Part shown: positions 5,347-7,739 of the stretch, in pieces | Layout: each line of letters begins with the position of its first letter | How positions within the stretch are numbered: the first letter of the stretch is position 1 | Source: Ga0077527 sp038316355 | Lineage (GTDB): Bacteria; Pseudomonadota; Gammaproteobacteria; Burkholderiales; SG8-41 | Assembly: GCA_038316355.1 (NCBI GenBank) | Contig: JBBQAO010000131.1 | Location: 1-7,739, forward strand | Reading direction: 5' to 3' | DNA length: 7,739 bases | Notes under the pieces: model-generated | Seen by the model: only the letters and a program-made list of their open reading frames with translations | Told to the model about the DNA's origin: nothing | The model's database searches: none | Position numbers and translations under genes: made by a program

Positions 5347-6330
5347 GTGTGGCCAGCCATTGCCATTTCCATCATCTCGTTCGTTGTAGCTGCACTGGCC
5401 GTCGGCTGGCTGGCACGCGGCCGCGCAGCGCGCCTCGCGCTGGATGAGCCCAATGCCCGGTCTCTGCATGCGACGGCCGTGCCACGCAGCGGCGGCATCG
5501 GCCTGCTGCTCGGAATTGCCGCAGGCTGGGCATACGCTGCACCGCTTCTGCCCTGGGGCTTCTGGGCTGCATTGGTATTGCTGATCGCCGTTTCACTGCT
5601 GGACGATCTGCGCGGCCTGTCTGCCGCCCTGCGTCTTGCCGCGCATCTGCTCGCCGCTGCACTGGCCGCACCGGCATTGCTCGGCATGCAGGAGTCCCTG
5701 CTGTTGCTCGCGCTTGCGGTACTCGCCATCGGCTGGATGTGTAATCTCTACAATTTCATGGATGGCGCCGACGGACTGGCCGGTGGCATGGCGGTCTGCG
5801 GTTTCCTCGCGTACGCGACAGCCGCCTGGCTTGCCGGCAGCATGCAGTTCGCGCTGCTGAACCTGGCGATTGCCGCCGCCGCCGCGGGATTCCTGCTGCA
5901 CAACTTTCATCCGGCGCGCATTTTCCTCGGTGATGCCGGCGCGGTGCCGCTGGGTTTTCTCGCCGCAGCATTCGGCATCATCGGCTGGACGCAGCACGAC
6001 TGGACCTGGTGGTTTCCGCTGCTGGTGTTTTCGCCGTTCATCGTCGAGGCCAGCGTGACGCGGGCACGGCGCTTGTTGTCGGGCCTCCGTATCTGGGAAG
6101 CGCATCGTGATCATTATTACCAGCGGCTGGTGCTGCTGGGACTGGGCCATCGCGGCACTGCATTCGCCGAATATGCGTTGATGGCCGCCTGCGGGCTGGC
6201 GGCGCTGTGGGTGATGACGTTCACCACGACCCTGCAATATGCGGCACTGGCCGCTGCGGGCGTGTTGTATGTTGCATTGATCATTGTCATCGAGCGCGCC
6301 TGGCGCGCGCAGCGGGCGGCGCGTGTTTAA
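5347..6330 (+). CDS. wbpL: WbpL/WecA-type polyprenyl-phosphate sugar-1-phosphate transferase
   Basis: Integral membrane enzyme of the WecA/MraY/TagO superfamily that starts chain assembly by moving a HexNAc-1-phosphate from its UDP donor to undecaprenyl phosphate at the inner membrane. In the 327 residues the cytoplasmic loops carry the family motifs in order: DEPNARSLHATAVPRSGGIG (33-52), LLDDLRGLSA (84-93, with the metal-binding Asp86-Asp87), NLYNFMDGADGLAGG (133-147), NFHPARIFLGDAGAVPLGF (186-204) and the UDP-sugar-selecting EAHRDHYYQRL (251-261). Between these are about ten hydrophobic spans. Preceding SLLDD and following HxHxYQRL features place it with WbpL rather than MraY. The start is GTG at 5347: an in-frame TAA at 5323 rules out a longer form, and the ribosome site is weak. 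It overlaps the next gene by 8 bp. Confidence 0.92.
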   Translation: MWPAIAISIISFVVAALAVGWLARGRAARLALDEPNARSLHATAVPRSGGIGLLLGIAAGWAYAAPLLPWGFWAALVLLIAVSLLDDLRGLSAALRLAAHLLAAALAAPALLGMQESLLLLALAVLAIGWMCNLYNFMDGADGLAGGMAVCGFLAYATAAWLAGSMQFALLNLAIAAAAAGFLLHNFHPARIFLGDAGAVPLGFLAAAFGIIGWTQHDWTWWFPLLVFSPFIVEASVTRARRLLSGLRIWEAHRDHYYQRLVLLGLGHRGTAFAEYALMAACGLAALWVMTFTTTLQYAALAAAGVLYVALIIVIERAWRAQRAARV

Positions 6331-7739
6331 TTTCCGCATCATGCTGGCCATAGGCCACGACCTCGCGGCCGTTGCCGTCGCGTGGCTGCTTGCCTTTGCC
6401 CTGCGTTTCAACCTGGAGCTCCCGGAGCCGTACCGCGAGCAGGCGCTGGAATCCGTGCTGTGGGTGGTGCCGCTGTATGGGGCATTGTTCCTCGGCTCCG
6501 GCCTGTATCGCGGCATCTGGCGTTTTGCCAGCCTGCCCGATCTGCAGCGCATCATTGTTTCGGTCACGGTCGGCGCACTGGCCGTCGCGGCACTGCTGTT
6601 CATGCTGCAACTGATCGTGCCGCGATCGGTGCTGGTGATGAGCCCGGTATTGCTGGTGATGATCATGGGTGGCAGCCGGCTGGCTTACCGCGGCTGGAAG
6701 GAACGCCGTCTCGGCACCCTGATCCCCACCAGCCGCGAACCCGTGGTGGTGCTCGGCGCCACCGAAGCCGCCGCCAGTCTGATCAAGGATCTCGCGCGCA
6801 GCCCGCAATGGCAGGTGATCGGCGTATTCGACGACGACCGCGCCCATCACCGCCGCCAGATCCATGGCGCAACGGTCTATGGCGCCATCAGCGATCTGCC
6901 GGCGCAACAGTCGCGGCTGAATGCCCGGCACGCCATCATTGCAATGCCCGAAGCCAATCACGGCGAGCGCCGGCGCGCCGTGGAAATCGCACGCGCCGCC
7001 GGACTGCAGGTGCTGACCGTGCCCTCCTTTGACGACCTGATTACCGGGCGTGTCACGGTGTCGCAAATCCGCAATGTCGAACTCGACGATCTGCTCGGGC
7101 GCGACCCGGTCAGGCTGGATACGGCGGGACTGCGCGAGTGGCTGGGCGAACGCACGGTGCTGGTCTCGGGGGCGGGCGGCTCGATCGGCGCCGAACTATG
7201 CCGGCAGGTCGCACGTTACCGGCCGCAGCGCCTGGTGCTGCTGGAAAGCAGCGAGTTTCCGCTGTACACCATGGAGCAGGAGTTCCTGCGGCAGATTCCC
7301 GGGGTTGCAATCAGCCCGGTGATCGGCGATGTGAAAGACCCGCAACGCATGCAGCAACTGCTGTCGACCTTCAAGCCCACGGTCATTTTTCATGCGGCAG
7401 CCTACAAACACGTGCCGCTGATGGAAAACGACAACGCCTGGCAGGCGGTGCTGAACAACGTGCTCGGCACGCGCGTACTGGCCGAGGCGGCGATCGCGAA
7501 CGGCGTCGAAAAATTCGTATTGATTTCCACCGACAAGGCAGTCAATCCCACCAACGTGATGGGCGCCACCAAACGCCTGGCAGAACTGGTCTGCCAGGCG
7601 CTGCAGCAGCGCGGCGGCACCCGTTTCGTCATCGTGCGTTTCGGCAACGTGCTCGGCTCCACCGGCAGCGTGATCCCCAAATTCCGCGAACAGATTGCCG
7701 CCGGCGGCCCGGTCACGGTCACCCATCCGGAAATCACCC
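6323..7739 (+). CDS. wbpM: WbpM-type membrane UDP-HexNAc 4,6-dehydratase, C-terminus beyond the window
   Basis: NAD-dependent dehydratase that converts UDP-GlcNAc-type sugars to the 4-keto-6-deoxy intermediate used by WbpV-like enzymes; family of WbpM, PglF and CapD. The 472 visible residues have an N-terminal membrane domain with about four spans (roughly 7-27, 43-62, 76-99, 103-118) and the LRFNLELP segment (27-34). A first Rossmann-like domain starts at VVVLGATEAA (141-150). The catalytic SDR domain has VSGAGGSIGAEL (281-292), HAAAYKHVPLME (357-368) and ISTDKAVNPTNVMGATKR (401-418), where Met413/Lys417 occupy the SMK (not SYK) catalytic pattern of this class. Family members have about 620-660 residues, so 150-190 lie off the right edge. 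GTG at 6323 gives FNFRIMLAIGHD, resembling homologue N-termini; ATG at 6341 is the alternative. Neither has a strong ribosome site, and coupling to wbpL through the 8-bp overlap is likely. Confidence 0.93.
   Translation, partial: MFNFRIMLAIGHDLAAVAVAWLLAFALRFNLELPEPYREQALESVLWVVPLYGALFLGSGLYRGIWRFASLPDLQRIIVSVTVGALAVAALLFMLQLIVPRSVLVMSPVLLVMIMGGSRLAYRGWKERRLGTLIPTSREPVVVLGATEAAASLIKDLARSPQWQVIGVFDDDRAHHRRQIHGATVYGAISDLPAQQSRLNARHAIIAMPEANHGERRRAVEIARAAGLQVLTVPSFDDLITGRVTVSQIRNVELDDLLGRDPVRLDTAGLREWLGERTVLVSGAGGSIGAELCRQVARYRPQRLVLLESSEFPLYTMEQEFLRQIPGVAISPVIGDVKDPQRMQQLLSTFKPTVIFHAAAYKHVPLMENDNAWQAVLNNVLGTRVLAEAAIANGVEKFVLISTDKAVNPTNVMGATKRLAELVCQALQQRGGTRFVIVRFGNVLGSTGSVIPKFREQIAAGGPVTVTHPEIT

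Noticed and set aside
5593..6666. 357-codon open frame on the minus strand, and a 259-codon one at 6287-7066
   Set aside because: Both lie antisense to wbpL and wbpM, whose motifs are unmistakable. The encoded proteins are rich in Arg, Gln, His and Ala with no recognisable domain, as expected from complementing G+C-rich codons.

Overview
The window is a stretch of a cell-surface polysaccharide (O-antigen or capsule-like) locus from a high-G+C Gram-negative bacterium. The gene families (Wzm/Wzt exporter, WbpL-type initiating transferase, WbpM-type dehydratase) and the base composition fit a beta- or gammaproteobacterium. I lean towards Betaproteobacteria, but the sequence alone does not settle the genus.

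Left half, minus strand, in transcription order: a GT2 glycosyltransferase (3199-2462), a 110-bp gap holding a hairpin and a 13-bp tandem repeat, the ABC-2 permease Wzm (2351-1548), its ATPase Wzt (1551-832, overlapping wzm by ATGA), and an extended-SDR nucleotide-sugar enzyme (718-1) that runs off the left edge. These genes would add a sugar to a lipid-linked glycan and export the finished chain across the inner membrane.

Right half, plus strand, after a 96-bp divergent gap: a WbpV-like sugar epimerase/reductase (3296-4276), a REP-like palindrome, a ParD/ParE toxin-antitoxin pair with its own promoter and operator (about 4370-5064), a decayed second copy of the wbpV 3' end (about 5065-5325), a WbpL-like polyprenyl-phosphate sugar-1-phosphate transferase (5347-6330), and a WbpM-like UDP-HexNAc 4,6-dehydratase (6323 to the right edge, incomplete). 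In Pseudomonas aeruginosa the wbpV-wbpL-wbpM set makes UDP-QuiNAc/FucNAc-type precursors and loads the first sugar onto undecaprenyl phosphate. The same chemistry is inferred here.

The most notable point is the junction between wbpV and wbpL. The toxin-antitoxin cassette sits between two homologous wbpV 3' ends: an intact one upstream and a degenerate, stop-containing one directly in front of wbpL. This looks like the scar of an allele replacement or duplication in which an incoming wbpV plus parDE displaced the resident gene. No tRNA, rRNA, CRISPR array or transposase was seen.
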